From Quadrisphaera sp. INWT6 (GTDB lineage Bacteria; Actinomycetota; Actinomycetes; Actinomycetales; Quadrisphaeraceae), in contig NZ_VUOH01000006.1 of assembly GCF_015390235.1 (NCBI RefSeq), forward strand, positions 300,669 to 364,668: a stretch of DNA of 64,000 bases, in the 5' to 3' direction. Within the stretch, counting starts at the first letter, position 1; each line of letters starts with the position of its first letter. The notes below the pieces were generated by a model. That model worked only from the letters and a program-made list of their open reading frames with translations, did not search any database and was not told the origin of the DNA. The position numbers and the translations under genes are program-made. Shown one piece after another: positions 43,030-51,848 of the stretch.

Positions 43030-43682
43030 GGCCGGGTGGCCTGCGGGCAGACGGCAGCGCCGGCGGTGTTGCTCGGCGAGGTGATGGAGCTGTTGCGTGC
43101 CACGAACGAGGTGGTCATGGACGCCCTCCCGGCGGAGTCACCCGTGCCGGTCCCGGAGGTGACGGACACGGTGAGCTTCTGGTTGACGTGGTCGGCGCCG
43201 GCGAGCGCCACCGCGAAGGGCGACCCGCTGCCGGCGTCCGGCAGCACGCGCGTGGCGACGGTGGAGAAGGAGTCCGCGGGGGTCTGCCCGTCGTCCCACG
43301 TGCGGAACTGCAGCGACGCGGTCGTGGGGTCGTACCGCCACTGGGTGCACAGCGTCGGCTGGCCACCCGCGCGCTGGGCGGTGCGGAACTCCACGTACCA
43401 GCGGCCTCCCGGAGCCGCGGAGGGCTGGTTGATGGCGTCGGCGTACCGGACCTGCCGGTCCAGGCGCAGGAAGACCGCCCGGACTCCGTCACCGGCGTCC
43501 GCGGTGTTGTTCACGCGGCTGGTGCTCGTCGTCATCGACAGCACGGCGGACATGAAGATGGCCATGACCACGGAGAAGATGCTCATCGCGACCAGCGTCT
43601 CGACGAGGGTCACGCCGCCGTCCGGACGGGCACCGCCGTCGGCGGCCCACGGGCGGCGGACGAGCCCGCGCGCGCCGCTCAC
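43026..43682 (-). CDS. PilW-like minor pilin (cassette 1)
   Basis: 218 residues from a GTG. Class III signal with cleavage expected in DGG/VTLVETLVAMSIFSVV, Glu at +5, then LRLDRQVRYADAINQPS and CTQWRYDPTTASLQFRTW, which match the second W copy at 47.1 kb. Likely part of the minor-pilin priming complex. Overlaps both neighbours by four bases. Confidence 0.78.
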   Translation of the reverse strand: MSGARGLVRRPWAADGGARPDGGVTLVETLVAMSIFSVVMAIFMSAVLSMTTSTSRVNNTADAGDGVRAVFLRLDRQVRYADAINQPSAAPGGRWYVEFRTAQRAGGQPTLCTQWRYDPTTASLQFRTWDDGQTPADSFSTVATRVLPDAGSGSPFAVALAGADHVNQKLTVSVTSGTGTGDSAGRASMTTSFVARNSSITSPSNTAGAAVCPQATRP

Positions 43683-44611
43683 CGGGTCACCGTGATGCGC
43701 ACGGTGGCGGTGTTGGACGTCGCACCGTAGGCGTCCTTCACGACGTAGGTGACGGTGGCCGACCCCAGGGCCGCGTCGGCGGGGACCTCCAGCGTGATGG
43801 TCCCCGCAGGGTCGGCCGTGGCCCTCATGCCGCTCGGCGCGGACCTCACGGTCACGGGGCTGGTCCTCGCCGGGATCATCGTGTCGTTGTTCAGGACGTC
43901 GAGCGTCTGGCGGGTGCCCCTCGCCACGGTGGCGGTGTCGTCGACGGCCCGTCCGCCCGAGGTGTTCCACTCGGGGTCCGCGGAGGTGTCGACCAGGACG
44001 CTCGCCGTGTAGGAGCAGGCGGTGCCGGAGCACTCCTGATCAGCCCCCCACGCGGTGGTGGCGCTGATGCGGACGAGCTCCTCGTAACCCGCGGGCGGCT
44101 GGTTCGCGCGCTCCCTGCCGGCGCGGTCGCACGGCTGGGAGGTGGTGGCCCGCAGGCGGTAGCACGTGCCGATGTAGGTCGTGGTCGTGTAGGACGCCGT
44201 CCCGACCCGGTCGGTCTTCGTCGGCGCCACCAGGAGCGCGCCGACGGGGCTCGAGGGGTCCCACGCCGGGAAGGTCGTGCTCGCCGGAGAGCCGGAGGCC
44301 GACCACTGGCTGCTCACCGAGCTCTGGGTGCGTCCGCGGACGAGCAGCGGCCACGTCGTCGTGGTGCCGCCCGTGGTGCTCGTCTGCACCGTGACGGGCA
44401 GACCGCGCGCGTCCTCGACGGCCGCGTTGGCCAGGGCGACCGCCACCTGGCGGCGCTGCAGGTCGGTCGACGTCCGCGTCCCGGAGATGAAGAAGCCGAG
44501 GGTCGCCGTGGCGATCACTCCGAGGAGGGCCAGCGCGACGATGACCTCGACCAGCGTGAAGCCGTCGTCGGTCGCACCGTCTTCGCGGATGTGGCGGTCC
44601 GTCAGCTGCAC
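43679..44611 (-). CDS. PilV-like minor pilin with C-terminal bacterial Ig-like domain (cassette 1)
   Basis: 310 residues from the GTG at 44611. Prepilin peptide DDG/FTLVEVIVALALLGV with Glu at +5, then LQRRQVAVALANAAVEDARG. The pilin part ends at VDTSADPEWNTS, where the other V copy stops; here about 85 further residues form a Big/cadherin-like module (AVDDTATVARGTRQTLDVLN ... YVVKDAYGATSNTATVRITV). The extra domain probably projects from the pilus surface. First gene of cassette 1. Confidence 0.78.
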   Translation of the reverse strand: MQLTDRHIREDGATDDGFTLVEVIVALALLGVIATATLGFFISGTRTSTDLQRRQVAVALANAAVEDARGLPVTVQTSTTGGTTTTWPLLVRGRTQSSVSSQWSASGSPASTTFPAWDPSSPVGALLVAPTKTDRVGTASYTTTTYIGTCYRLRATTSQPCDRAGRERANQPPAGYEELVRISATTAWGADQECSGTACSYTASVLVDTSADPEWNTSGGRAVDDTATVARGTRQTLDVLNNDTMIPARTSPVTVRSAPSGMRATADPAGTITLEVPADAALGSATVTYVVKDAYGATSNTATVRITVTR

Positions 44612-44628
44612 AGCTCGATCCCCTGGGT

Positions 44629-44672
44629 GGTCCGTGGTGGTGTCCTGCGAGTCCTGATCGGCAGGGCGGGGA
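44629..44672 (-). repeat. Duplicated segment behind pilD
   Basis: The stretch containing GTCCGTGGTG and GATCGGCAGGGCGGG resembles 40679-40725, where GATCGGCAGGGCGGG also occurs, between the pilD pseudogene and pilM. Each copy follows a pilD copy, so the duplicated block is V-W-X-D plus about 100 bases. The rest of the 119-base gap 44612-44730 holds GATCATCACTACCCGATC-type palindromic sequence and no gene. Confidence 0.6.
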
Positions 44673-44730
44673 GCAGCCTTGATCATCACTACCCGATCGG
44701 CCGACCCCGAGGTGCCGGCTGGGGGCGCCC

Positions 44731-45540
44731 TCAGGTGACCGGGAAGCCGCTCAGCGCCAGGTACCAGTGGCCGACGGCGCCGCCTGCGACGACGCCGAGC
44801 GCCGCGCCGACCAGCATGAACGGGCCGAAGGGCAGGTGCCCGCGGCGCCGCAGCACCCCGGAGGCGACCAGGGCGACCCCCACCAGGCCGCCCAGCACGA
44901 AGGCGGAGAACGCCCCCACCGCGAGCGCCGACCACCCGGCGTAGCCGAGGACGGCGCCCAGGACGCCGGCGAGCTTGACGTCTCCGAAGCCCATGCCGCC
45001 GGGACGAGCCACGGCGAGGGCGAAGTAGAGGCCGTACAGGAGGAGGCCGCCGGCGAGCGCCCGCAGCGCGGCGGCGCCGTCGTGCTCCACCACCGCGGCC
45101 AGGCCCAGCAGGGCGGCGGTGACGGGGTAGGCGGGGAGCACGATGGCGTCGGGCAGGCGGCGCACGTCGAGGTCGATGAGCGCGAGCGCGAGGCCGGCAG
45201 CCGCGAGGTAGAGCAGCACGGGCAGCAGGGCCCACCGGCCCTCGTGGGCGGCCCAGGCGGTCACGGCGGCGAACAGCCCGGCCGTGGCCAGCTCGACCAG
45301 GGGGTAGCGGGCGCTGATGCGTGCGGCGCAGGAGCGGCAGCGACCCCGCAGCAGCACCCACGAGAGCACCGGGACGTTGTCCCGGGCGGCGACGGGGCTG
45401 GCGCAGGCGGGGCAGGCGCTGGGCGGTCGGACCACCGAGGCGCCGGCGGGGACGCGGTGCACCACCACGTTGAGGAACGACCCGACGGCGAGGCCCACGA
45501 CGGCGGCGAGGACCACCAGGGCCGCCAGCGCGGCGCTCAT
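44731..45540 (-). CDS. pilD: Prepilin peptidase (type IV leader peptidase)
   Basis: 269 residues. Zinc-binding CxxC pairs CPAC and CRSC flank the first cytoplasmic loop; catalytic Asp residues are in LIDLDVRRLPD and GFGDVKLAG. Seven to eight membrane helices. It cleaves class III signal peptides and methylates the new N-terminus of pilins. M. tuberculosis has a lone homologue (Rv2551c) near aroE, so this is an ancestral actinobacterial location. ATG overlaps the X2 stop (ATGA). Confidence 0.93.
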   Translation of the reverse strand: MSAALAALVVLAAVVGLAVGSFLNVVVHRVPAGASVVRPPSACPACASPVAARDNVPVLSWVLLRGRCRSCAARISARYPLVELATAGLFAAVTAWAAHEGRWALLPVLLYLAAAGLALALIDLDVRRLPDAIVLPAYPVTAALLGLAAVVEHDGAAALRALAGGLLLYGLYFALAVARPGGMGFGDVKLAGVLGAVLGYAGWSALAVGAFSAFVLGGLVGVALVASGVLRRRGHLPFGPFMLVGAALGVVAGGAVGHWYLALSGFPVT

Positions 45541-47125
45541 CGCGTCACCGGCGTCTCGAGGACGTGGTTGACGTCGCCCGGCACGAGGTTGGCCGGGGCG
45601 TTCCAGCGCTGCTCGGGGCCGCCGGTGCAGGCGGAGGCGATGACCGTCGGGTAGTCGAAGCCCTGGGCGGGGTGGTACACCGGCCCGGAGCCCAGGCAGC
45701 GGCCGAGGTCGTCCTTGATGAGGTAGCTGGTGTAGTAGTCGCCGGTGTAGCCGATGACGGTGAAGCGCTGCTGGGGGGTGCCGTTGCAGTCCGCCAGGGC
45801 GGGGTGGTCGGGGCCCCAGGTGCCCATGTCGTCCGAGCGCGTGGTCTCGAGGCGGCTCAGGCAGCGCAGGTTGTGGTTGTTGGCCTTGATGGACAGCGTG
45901 CCGGTCTTGACCGGCTGGTCGGCGGTGGGCCAGTCGCCGGCGCCGGCGGAGGTGGTGAGGGTCCAGACCTGGTTGTAGGTGTTGGTGCTGGCCCCGGCGT
46001 GCTTGCACGGGGCGACGCCCTCGACGTTCGCCCACGGGTCCTCGCGGGTGATCTCGAAGCAGGACCCGAAGTCCTTGTAGTTGACGAACTGCCCCGAGGC
46101 GTAGCCGGAGTCACCGGCGCCGACGGCGGGCTCGGGCGACCAGCTCCACCAGTCGGTGTAGTCGTTGCTGCTGCACCGGCTGACGTGCGCGACGTCGATC
46201 CCGTCGGTGGCCGGGGTCGCCCTGCGCTCGGACCACAGGCACCGCGCGCCCTTCATGCTGAAGTTCTGGCCGGTGTAGCTGAGGACCTGGTCGTCGGTGC
46301 GCGCCGGGGCGCACTGCTCCAGCTGGGCGGCGCTGCCGACAGCCGTCACGCACAGCTGGGACGACGCGCTGAGGGTCGAGGCCAGCTTGAGCTTGTTGTC
46401 GGTGTCGTGGACCCACATGAGGTCCGCCGTCCGGGCCTGGCAGGCCGACGGGGCGGCGTACTGCAGGGCGGCGCCCTCCACAGCCGCCCCCTGCACCTGC
46501 AGGCAGGTCTTCTTGCCGTACGACCAGAAGAGGCCGCCCGGGATGTTCAGCGACGTCGTCTGCAGGGCGTAGGTCGCCCGCAGGAGCCGGTTGCCGCTGG
46601 TGTCGGCGATGCCCACCACGCCGTCCTGCGTCGCGGTGGACGTGATGAGCGCGTACTTCGGGGCGTCCCCGGTGGCGCTGACGCCGGAGCTCGAGGAGCA
46701 CGCCAGGTGGTTGGCGGCGAGCCAGTCGGCGGGCTGCTGGGACGGGTCGCTGGCGTAGTAGTCGACCGTCACCGCGTAGGCGAGCACCGGGCCGCGGGAG
46801 GGAAACGGTTCCTGCCAGCTGGCACGGGAGGCGGGTGGTGTCGCCGTACGTCTTGCCGTCCACCCCGTCGACGCGGGTGGCGGCGCGCACCGCGGCCAGG
46901 GCCGCCTGGCTGCCGGACTCCGCGGCCGCGATGGTGCCGGCGGCCTTGGCGGTGTAGCTCAGCGGCTTCACCTGGGCCATCACCGCGCCCAGGGCGAGCA
47001 GGCTCAGGGTCGCGACGACCAATGACCAGCATGATGACGCTCAGCAGGGCGATCCCGGCGTCGTCAGCGCGTTCGGCGGCGCCGGCCCCGTGGGGGCCGG
47101 TGCGGGTGGTCTGCGGGGTGCTCAC
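45537..47125 (-). CDS. PilX-like minor pilin with ricin-type lectin tail (cassette 2, two frameshifts)
   Basis: Starts at the GTG at 47125 (AGIALLSVIMLVI), then continues in another frame after an extra base near 47027 (VVATLSLLALGAVMAQVKPL, AAAESGSQAALAAVR) and again after an extra base near 46800 (VLAYAVTVDYYASDPSQQP). Corrected length is about 528 residues. The tail mirrors cassette 1: NIPGGLFW ... CLQVQG, LMWVHDTDNKLKLAS, CVTAVG, FSMKGARCLW, WSWSPEPAVGAGDSGY, QFVNYKDFGSCFEI, NQVWTL, QQRFTV, CLGSGP and EQRWNAPAN. Three QxW-type repeats and paired Cys indicate ricin-like beta-trefoils. The indels look like read errors because everything after them is well conserved. Confidence 0.7.
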
Positions 47126-47814
47126 GAGGTGCTCCGGATCGTCGCGGTGCTGCCGCAGAGGTCGGCGACGGCGGTCGTGGTGTCGGCGTTGCCCGGTGAG
47201 CCGGCGCTGCTGTTGCGCGCGGTGAAGGCGGTGTCGACCACGGCCCTCCCGGCGGGCTCGCCGGTGCCGCGCTGGGCGAGCAGGTGCACGCCGAGCTGCT
47301 GGCGCGCGAGCGGGACCTGCGCGCCCTGCGGGGGCGTGGAGCCAGCGGCGGCGCGGGTGAAGGGCGGGCGGGCCGGGTCGGTCGCGAGGGACCCGGCGAC
47401 CGTGGTCCAGGTGGTCGGCACCGCAGCGCCGCGGACCCAGGTGCGCACCTGGAGGGACGACCCGGCCCGGTGGAGGCGCCACTGGGTGCACCGGGTGCCG
47501 CTGGTCGCCCTCTCGGGGCTGGTCATCTCGACGAACCAGTCGCCGGCGACCTCGCCCGGGACGCTGATGGCGTCGGCGTAGCGGACGTCGCGGTCCAGGC
47601 GCAGGTAGACGGTGCGGACGTCGCCGGTGGCGTCGGTGAGGTTCTGCGTCTTGACGGTCATGCGCCCCAGGCCGACCACGGCCGACAGCATGACCACGAG
47701 CACCGTGGTGAGGATGCTCATCGCCACGAGCAGCTCGACCAGGGTCGCGCCGTCGTCGTCGCCCTGCGGGGACGGCCGCACGGGAGCGGGTGCGGTCGGG
47801 CGTGACGGGCTCAC
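47122..47814 (-). CDS. PilW-like minor pilin (cassette 2)
   Basis: 230 residues from a GTG. Prepilin peptide DDG/ATLVELLVAMSILTTV with Glu at +5, then YLRLDRDVRYADAISVPGEV and CTQWRLHRAGSSLQVRTW, clearly homologous to the W protein of cassette 1. Overlaps the V and X genes by four bases each. Probable minor pilin of the tip complex. Confidence 0.78.
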   Translation of the reverse strand: MSPSRPTAPAPVRPSPQGDDDGATLVELLVAMSILTTVLVVMLSAVVGLGRMTVKTQNLTDATGDVRTVYLRLDRDVRYADAISVPGEVAGDWFVEMTSPERATSGTRCTQWRLHRAGSSLQVRTWVRGAAVPTTWTTVAGSLATDPARPPFTRAAAGSTPPQGAQVPLARQQLGVHLLAQRGTGEPAGRAVVDTAFTARNSSAGSPGNADTTTAVADLCGSTATIRSTS

Positions 47815-48457
47815 GAGGCGACCCGCCAGGTCGGGTCGCTGTGACCGTCGACGAGTGAGGAGCTGGTGGTCGAGCACGTGGGCGAGCACCCCGCCCCGGA
47901 CCAGGTCACGACGACGACGACCCGCTGCACCACCGGGCCGGAGCCCGTGAGGGAGCAGGCCCCGCCCGCGGCGGTCGCCAGGGTGCAGGTGCCGACGAGC
48001 GTGGTCGTCGTGTACGTCGTGCCACCGACCTCCGACGGCACCGACAGCGGCACGGCGAGGGGCCGGCGGGGGTGTTCGCGTCCCAGGCGGGACGGGTGTC
48101 GGCCTTGCCGGGGAAGCTGGTCGCGTTCCAGGCGGTGGCGACGTCGGACGGGGTGCGCCCCGAGGACAGGCCGCCCACCTGGCCGGTTCCCTCGAGGCCG
48201 GCGACGGTCTGGGGCGTGGCGCTGGTGACCGTGGAGCGCACCGAGTGGATCCGCTCCACCGCGTCGTTGGCGACGGCGAGCGCCACCTGGCGCTCCCGCT
48301 GCCCGTCGGCGTGCTTCATCGACGCGACGAACATCGACAGCGCCGAGGTGGCCACGACGCTGAGCAGGCCGAGGGCGACCACGACCTCCACGAGGGTGAA
48401 ACCCGCGTCGGTCGCGGCCTCTCCCGCCTGGTCGTCCAGGCCGTCCACGTGTCCCAC
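47811..48457 (-). CDS. PilV-like minor pilin (cassette 2, one frameshift)
   Basis: Starts at the GTG at 48457. Prepilin peptide DAG/FTLVEVVVALGLLSVV, then QRERQVALAVANDAVERIHS. One base is missing near 48060; after it the frame continues YTTTTLVGTCTLATAAGGAC to the end SSLVDGHSDPTWRVAS. Corrected length about 215 residues. Lacks the Ig-like extension of the V protein in cassette 1. First gene after the major pilin and its downstream hairpin. Confidence 0.72.
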
Positions 48458-48498
48458 AGCGGCTCCCCAAGGCTGGTGACGACGGTCGGTGGATGTGG

Positions 48499-48532
48499 CC
48501 GCGGGCCCGCCCCGGAGGGTGCGGGCCCGCGG
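48499..48532 (-). terminator. Hairpin between the major pilin and minor-pilin genes
   Basis: CCGCGGGCCCGC at 48499-48510 pairs perfectly with 48521-48532 over a 10-base loop. It starts 14 bases after the pilin stop. A partial terminator or processing site here would make the major pilin more abundant than the downstream minor pilins. Confidence 0.6.
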
Positions 48533-48545
48533 CACACAGGTCAGG

Positions 48546-49025
48546 TCAGGGGCAGGTGCTGGGCTTGGTGGACGTCGCAGCGCCCTGCAGGCCGCCGCCC
48601 TTGCTGGTGTACCAGTAGTAGGAGCCGTTGCCCGGAGACGCGCCCGAGGCCGTCGCCTTGGCGTTGGAGCCGGCGACGCAGTAGTAGGTCCCGTCGGTGC
48701 TGACCGTGTAGGCCAGCAGGTTCCCGTTGCTGAGCGCGGTCGTCGTGGTGCCGACGGTGATGGTGGCCGCGCCCGTGGTCGAGTTGACGGTGCCCGTGGC
48801 GGCAGCCGGGTACGACTGGGCGTCGACCATCGCGGTCTCGGCGCTCTGGGCGACCGTGCGCAGGTCCGACTTGATGCTGCTGTCGACGGCCTTCTGGCGC
48901 TGGTTCAGGAACACCGGCACGGCGATGGCCGCGAGGATGCCGATGATGATCATGACGACGAGGAGCTCGATCAGGGTGAAGCCCTGGTCCTTCTCCTCCA
49001 TGGCCTTGCGGATGCGAGCCATCAT
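48546..49025 (-). CDS. pilA: Type IV major pilin
   Basis: About 159 residues; two adjacent ATG codons (49025 and 49022) are possible. The leader MARIRKAMEEKDQG is cut before FTLIELLVVMIIIGILAAIA, a textbook class III signal with Glu at +5. The globular part is Thr/Ala-rich, with a C-terminal Cys pair (TYYCVAG and STCP) forming a short D-region loop and YYWYTSKGGG before the end. GAAGGGG ribosome binding site. Major fibre subunit, given size and position. Confidence 0.92.
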   Translation of the reverse strand: MMARIRKAMEEKDQGFTLIELLVVMIIIGILAAIAVPVFLNQRQKAVDSSIKSDLRTVAQSAETAMVDAQSYPAAATGTVNSTTGAATITVGTTTTALSNGNLLAYTVSTDGTYYCVAGSNAKATASGASPGNGSYYWYTSKGGGLQGAATSTKPSTCP

Positions 49026-49141
49026 GGCCGGATCCCCTTCTCGAGTCTTCAGGACGCGACTCCCGCGGCCCCCCTTGCTCTAGGGGTATCGACGTCCCCG
49101 GAGCCCCCTTGACCAGCACCTCCCCGGGTCACCCGGACGGC

Positions 49142-49175
49142 GCAGGGCGCCCACCGCGTGCGGTGGGCGCCCTGC
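49142..49175 (-). terminator. Strong terminator after pilC
   Basis: GCAGGGCGCCCACCGC at 49142-49157 pairs with 49160-49175 in a perfect 16-bp stem with a 2-base loop, 20 bases downstream of the pilC stop. It separates the pilT-pilC unit from the pilin unit, so the pilin must have its own promoter in 49026-49141. Confidence 0.8.
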
Positions 49176-49194
49176 CGGCGGCGGTGCTCGGAGC

Positions 49195-50415
49195 TCAGTT
49201 GATGAGGGTGAAGACCGAGAAGATCGGCATGTAGAGGGCGATGATCATCCCGCCGATGATGCTGCCGAGGACGGCGATCATCAGGGGCTCGATGAGGCTC
49301 GTCAGGGCGTCCGTGGTCGCCTCGACCTCCTGGTCGTAGAACTGCGACACCTTCTCGAGCATGGTGTCCAGCGCGCCGGTGTCCTCACCCACGGCGAGCA
49401 TCTGCGCCACCATCGGCGGGAACACCTTGTGCCGTGCGAGCGGCCCCGCCATCGACTCGCCGCCGCGGACGCTCTCCTGGAGGTCGGCGGCGGCGCGCTC
49501 GAGCACCACGTTGCCCGCCGTGGCCCCGACGATGTCCAGGGCCTGGAGGATGGGCACGCCGGAGCGCATCATCATCCCGAGGTTGCGGGTGAAGCGGGAC
49601 AGCGCGATCTTGGCGAAGAGCTGCCCGAAGACGGGCATCCTGATCTTCACCGGGTCGACGGCGTTCCGCACCGCGGGGTGGTGCTTCCAGCGCGCCCAGG
49701 CCACCCCCGCCGCGAGCAGCACGACGACGCCCGCGGGCGCACCGACGCGCAGGCCGTCCGAGAGCACCACGAGGACGCGCGTGGGCAGCGGCAGCTCACC
49801 GCCGAGCGAGGCGAACATGCCGGCGAAGATCGGCACGATGAACAGCAGCATGCCGATCACCGCCAGGACGGCGATGACGAACACGACGACGGGGTAGGCC
49901 ATCGCCGACTTGATCTTGGCCTGGAGCTTGACCTCGGACTCGAAGTTGTCGGCCACCTGCACCAGCACGGTCTCGAGGAAGCCGCCGACCTCACCGGCGC
50001 GGACCATGTTGATCATCAGCGGCGGGAAGACCTTCGGGTGCCGCGCCATCGCCACCGACAGCGAGGAGCCGCCCTCGACGTCGACCCGGATGCCGGCCAG
50101 GGTCCTGGCCAGCGGCTTGCAGGCGGTCTGCTCCGACAGGATCGACAGGGCGCGCAGCAGCGACAGGCCCGAGCTGATCATCGTGGCGAACTGCCGCGAC
50201 ATCACCGCCAGGTCCTTCAGCGGCACCCGGTTGCTGCCCGGCAGCGTGATCTCGCGGTTGAGGCCGGTGCCGGCCGGCTTGACCTTGAGCGGCGCGTGGC
50301 CCTGGGCCCGCAGACGGGCGACCAGCGCGGCCTCGTCGGCCGCCTCCATCTTGCCGGTGACGAGCTTCCCGGAGACGTCGCGGACGGTGTAGTCGAACAG
50401 CGTCGAGGTGGCCAT
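49195..50415 (-). CDS. pilC: Type IV pilus platform protein PilC
   Basis: 406 residues with two homologous cytoplasmic helical domains (AVMSRQFATMISSGLSLLRA and IALSRFTRNLGMMMRSGVPI) and three membrane helices (YPVVVFVIAVLAVIGMLLFI; AGVVVLLAAGVAW; PLMIAVLGSIIGGMIIALYM). The N-terminus (LFDYTVRDVSGKLVTGKMEA) is conserved too. It is the inner-membrane platform on which PilB and PilT act. ATG overlaps the pilT stop. Confidence 0.94.
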   Translation of the reverse strand: MATSTLFDYTVRDVSGKLVTGKMEAADEAALVARLRAQGHAPLKVKPAGTGLNREITLPGSNRVPLKDLAVMSRQFATMISSGLSLLRALSILSEQTACKPLARTLAGIRVDVEGGSSLSVAMARHPKVFPPLMINMVRAGEVGGFLETVLVQVADNFESEVKLQAKIKSAMAYPVVVFVIAVLAVIGMLLFIVPIFAGMFASLGGELPLPTRVLVVLSDGLRVGAPAGVVVLLAAGVAWARWKHHPAVRNAVDPVKIRMPVFGQLFAKIALSRFTRNLGMMMRSGVPILQALDIVGATAGNVVLERAAADLQESVRGGESMAGPLARHKVFPPMVAQMLAVGEDTGALDTMLEKVSQFYDQEVEATTDALTSLIEPLMIAVLGSIIGGMIIALYMPIFSVFTLIN

Positions 50416-51751
50416 CAGGCACCGCCCACCAGGCGGGAGAAGTCCTCGGGGCTGTTGGCCCTGCTGAGCGCCTCGGTGCGGGTGACCCGTCCCCGGCGCA
50501 CCAGGTCGGCCAGGTGCTGGTCGAGGGTGTGCATGCCGTGGGCGGCGCCCGCCTGCATCGCCGAGTAGATCTGGTGGGTCTTGCCCTCGCGCACGAGGTT
50601 GCGGATGGCCGGCGTCGCCATCAGCACCTCGGTGGCCACCACCCGCCCGCGGCCGTCGGCGGTCTTGCACAGCGTCTGGCAGACCACGCCCTGCAGCGTC
50701 GCCGCCAGCTGGGCGCGGACCTGCTCCTGCTGCTCGGTCGGGAAGACGTCGACGACGCGGTCGATGGTCTGGGCGGCGTCCTGCGTGTGCAGCGTCGCGA
50801 AGACCAGGTGACCGGTCTCCGCGGCGGTCAGCGCCACGGAGATGGTCTCCAGGTCGCGCAGCTCGCCGACGAGGATGATGTCGGGGTCCTGGCGCAGCAC
50901 GTGCTTGAGGGCGCTGGCGAAGGAGTGGGTGTCCTCCCCACCTCGCGCTGGTTGACCAGGCAGCTCTTGTGGCGGTGGAGGAACTCGATCGGGTCCTCGA
51001 CGGTCATGATGTGGTCGCTGCGCGTGGAGTTGGCGAGGTCGATCAGCCCCGCCAGCGTCGTCGACTTGCCCGAGCCGGTCGGGCCGGTGACCAGCACCAG
51101 GCCGCGGGGCAGCCCGGCGAACCGCGCGACCGCGGGCGGGACGCCCAGGGCGTCCAGCGGCTTGATCTCGGCGGGGATGACGCGGAACGCCGCCCCGAGC
51201 GACTCCCGCTGGCGGTAGACGTTGACGCGGAAGCGGCCCCGCCCCGGCACCGAGTGCGCGAAGTCGAGCTCCAGCTCCTCCTCGAAGCGGGCGCGCTGCT
51301 TCTGCGTGAGCATCCCGTAGAGGCTGCGCTGCAGGACGGCGGAGGTGAGCCGCTCGAAGCCCTCCAGGGGCCGCAGCTCGCCGTGGCGGCGGACGGTGGG
51401 CGGCGCGCCGGTGGTCAGGTGCAGGTCGGACGCTCCCGTCTGCAGCATCGCCACGAGCACGGCGGTGATGTCGAGGCCGGCCTCGGCGTCCGGGTCGGCC
51501 TCGCCGCGCACGGGTGCCGGCGGCCCGGCCTGCGCCGGGAGGGCGGGCTCGTCGTCCTCCAGCACCGAGGCGGGGGCCCACCGCTGGTGCGCCACCCCGG
51601 GGTGCGGGGTCGCGGCGGGAGCGGGCGGCTCGACGAGGTGCTGCTCCCAGCCGGCGGCGCGGGCGGGCTGCGCCGGCACCGGCGCGTCCGCGGTCGGGGC
51701 GGGGCTGTTCCAGCTCACCACTCCGAGGTCGTCGCTGCTCCAGCTGCTCAC
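50415..51751 (-). CDS. pilT: Type IV pilus retraction-type ATPase PilT (one frameshift)
   Basis: Starts at the GTG at 51751, preceded by AGGAGG (another GTG at 51769 is possible). An unusual Pro/Ala-rich N-terminal extension of about 95 residues precedes the ATPase. The core has [18 protein letters not shown], Walker [15 protein letters not shown], Asp box [14 protein letters not shown], Walker [17 protein letters not shown], and His box [17 protein letters not shown]. One G is missing near 50938, between NQREVG and [15 protein letters not shown]. Corrected length about 445 residues. PilT powers retraction; no pilB is in this window. Confidence 0.9.
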
Positions 51752-51848
51752 CGGGCTCCTCCTGATCACGCGCCGAGGGCAGGGCCCTCCCGTCCTGGGA
51801 GAGCATCGGCGGGCGCGGGGGCGTCCTTGAGGAGCACGGCCCCTCGGG

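Noticed and set aside
40763..48457. Assembly duplication artefact
   Set aside because: The duplicated V, W and X genes have diverged strongly in sequence, which an artefact would not produce.
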